Part shown: piece by piece, positions 63,613 through 64,000 of the stretch
Layout: each line of letters opens with the position of its first letter
Position numbering within the stretch: position 1 is the first letter of the stretch
Assembly (NCBI GenBank): GCA_963829705.1
Contig: CAWHJN010000005.1
Coordinates: forward strand, 62,001-126,000
Source: CAWHJN01 sp963829705
Lineage (GTDB): Bacteria > Bacteroidota > Rhodothermia > Rhodothermales > BA12
DNA: 64,000 nucleotides
Reading direction: 5' to 3'
Program-made: the position numbers and the translations under genes
Notes under the pieces: generated by a model
The model's database searches: none
Told to the model about the DNA's origin: nothing
Seen by the model: the letters and a program-made list of their open reading frames with translations, nothing else

Positions 63613-63763
63613 GGCGTTGGCGTGGGTGAGCGTGTGCTACCAGAGCGCGCCCGCCGCGTTTCTTCGCGGAACCGCTCCCGGCTGCACGAACTTTTTGCAG
63701 AGCCGTGCCTGCGCGTCCGGCGTGCGATCCTACCTTGTTTTTCTCGTCTGACCCTCTTTTTCC

Positions 63764-64000
63764 ATGCCGTACGTCGTCACCGAAGCCTGCATCAACTGCA
63801 AACACACCGACTGCGTCGAGGTGTGCCCGGTAGACTGCTTCTACGAAGGCCCCAACTTTCTCGCCATCAACCCCGACGAGTGCATCGACTGCAACGCCTG
63901 CGTGCCCGTGTGCCCCGTCGAGGCCATCTACGCCGACGACGAGTTGCCCGAGAGCCAGCAGCACTACGCGCAGTGGAACGCCTACCTCTCCGAGCAGTGG
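63764..64000 (+). CDS. Ferredoxin, two-cluster type (3' end outside window)
   Basis: 79 codons visible, no stop. CINCKHTDCVEVCPVDCFYE and CIDCNACVPVCPVEAIYADD hold two sets of cluster cysteines; in the first set the spacing C-x2-C-x4-C-x3-CP matches the FdxA-type 7Fe/8Fe ferredoxins, in which one site may carry a 3Fe-4S centre. The acidic continuation ELPESQQHYAQWNAYLSEQW is typical of FdxA. Soluble electron carrier. Confidence 0.93.
   Translation, partial: MPYVVTEACINCKHTDCVEVCPVDCFYEGPNFLAINPDECIDCNACVPVCPVEAIYADDELPESQQHYAQWNAYLSEQW

Noticed and set aside
63691..63763. Bacteroidota-type promoter (TTTG and TAnnTTTG) before the ferredoxin
   Set aside because: TTTG at 63694 and TACCTTG at 63731 are about 33 bp apart, too far for the known spacing.
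1..64000. CRISPR arrays, tRNA, rRNA, insertion sequences or prophage
   Set aside because: No regularly spaced repeats, cloverleaf candidates, transposase or phage-structural genes were seen on reading both strands.

Overview
The window is a high-G+C chromosome segment from a Bacteroidota-type bacterium, most likely the Rhodothermota (Rhodothermus/Salinibacter side). This is an inference. It rests on a UvrA lacking the first cysteine pair, BatA-like and MSRAF-type GreA/GreB proteins, start codons without clear Shine-Dalgarno sequences, and a large family of about 800-residue FtsX/MacB-type permeases. Several otherwise normal genes carry single-base frameshifts, so some draft-sequence error is likely. 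| Region by region: 1-8.5 kb (minus strand) has two GT4 glycosyltransferases, a GNAT acetyltransferase, proA, proB, a GT39-type membrane glycosyltransferase and a CPA1 Na+/H+ antiporter. 8.6-10.6 kb is an AT-rich island with one bacterial NACHT (NLR-like, probable anti-phage) gene, lying between intact uvrA and a diverged 75-bp second copy of the uvrA 3' end. 10.6-13.5 kb is uvrA. 13.7-22.2 kb holds a FIST sensor protein overlapping a PAS histidine kinase, a BatA-like protein, GreA/GreB, a small lipoprotein and membrane proteins. | 20.8-49.7 kb is the main system: a histidine kinase and an NtrC-type sigma-54 activator, divergent from a small secreted protein, an HlyD-type adaptor, a LolD/MacB-type ATPase, nine tandem FtsX/MacB permeases (P1-P9; P1, P2 and P6 badly frameshifted, P9 once) plus a tenth remnant, and a second ATPase with an altered D-loop. 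Four gaps in this array carry an 18-bp GTGT-N10-ACAC palindrome, each followed at exactly 43 bp by a GG-N10-G(C/T) sigma-54-like -24/-12 element, and 22-36 bp later by a start codon. The array therefore looks like four coordinately activated sigma-54 transcription units under the local activator. | 49.8-51.7 kb: pgi, its terminator, then a gene-free segment with about 18 DnaA-box-like sequences, a DnaA-trio-like tract and an AT-rich palindrome. This is a strong oriC candidate. 51.7-64 kb: UspA, a small membrane-anchored protein, an exported CbiX-like protein with a possible metalloregulator operator, comEC, nusB, a phosphatase, an RNase E/G with a long R/S/G-rich tail, an outer-membrane-like protein, a PhnP-like metallo-hydrolase, a CsbD-like protein, mgsA and a partial ferredoxin.
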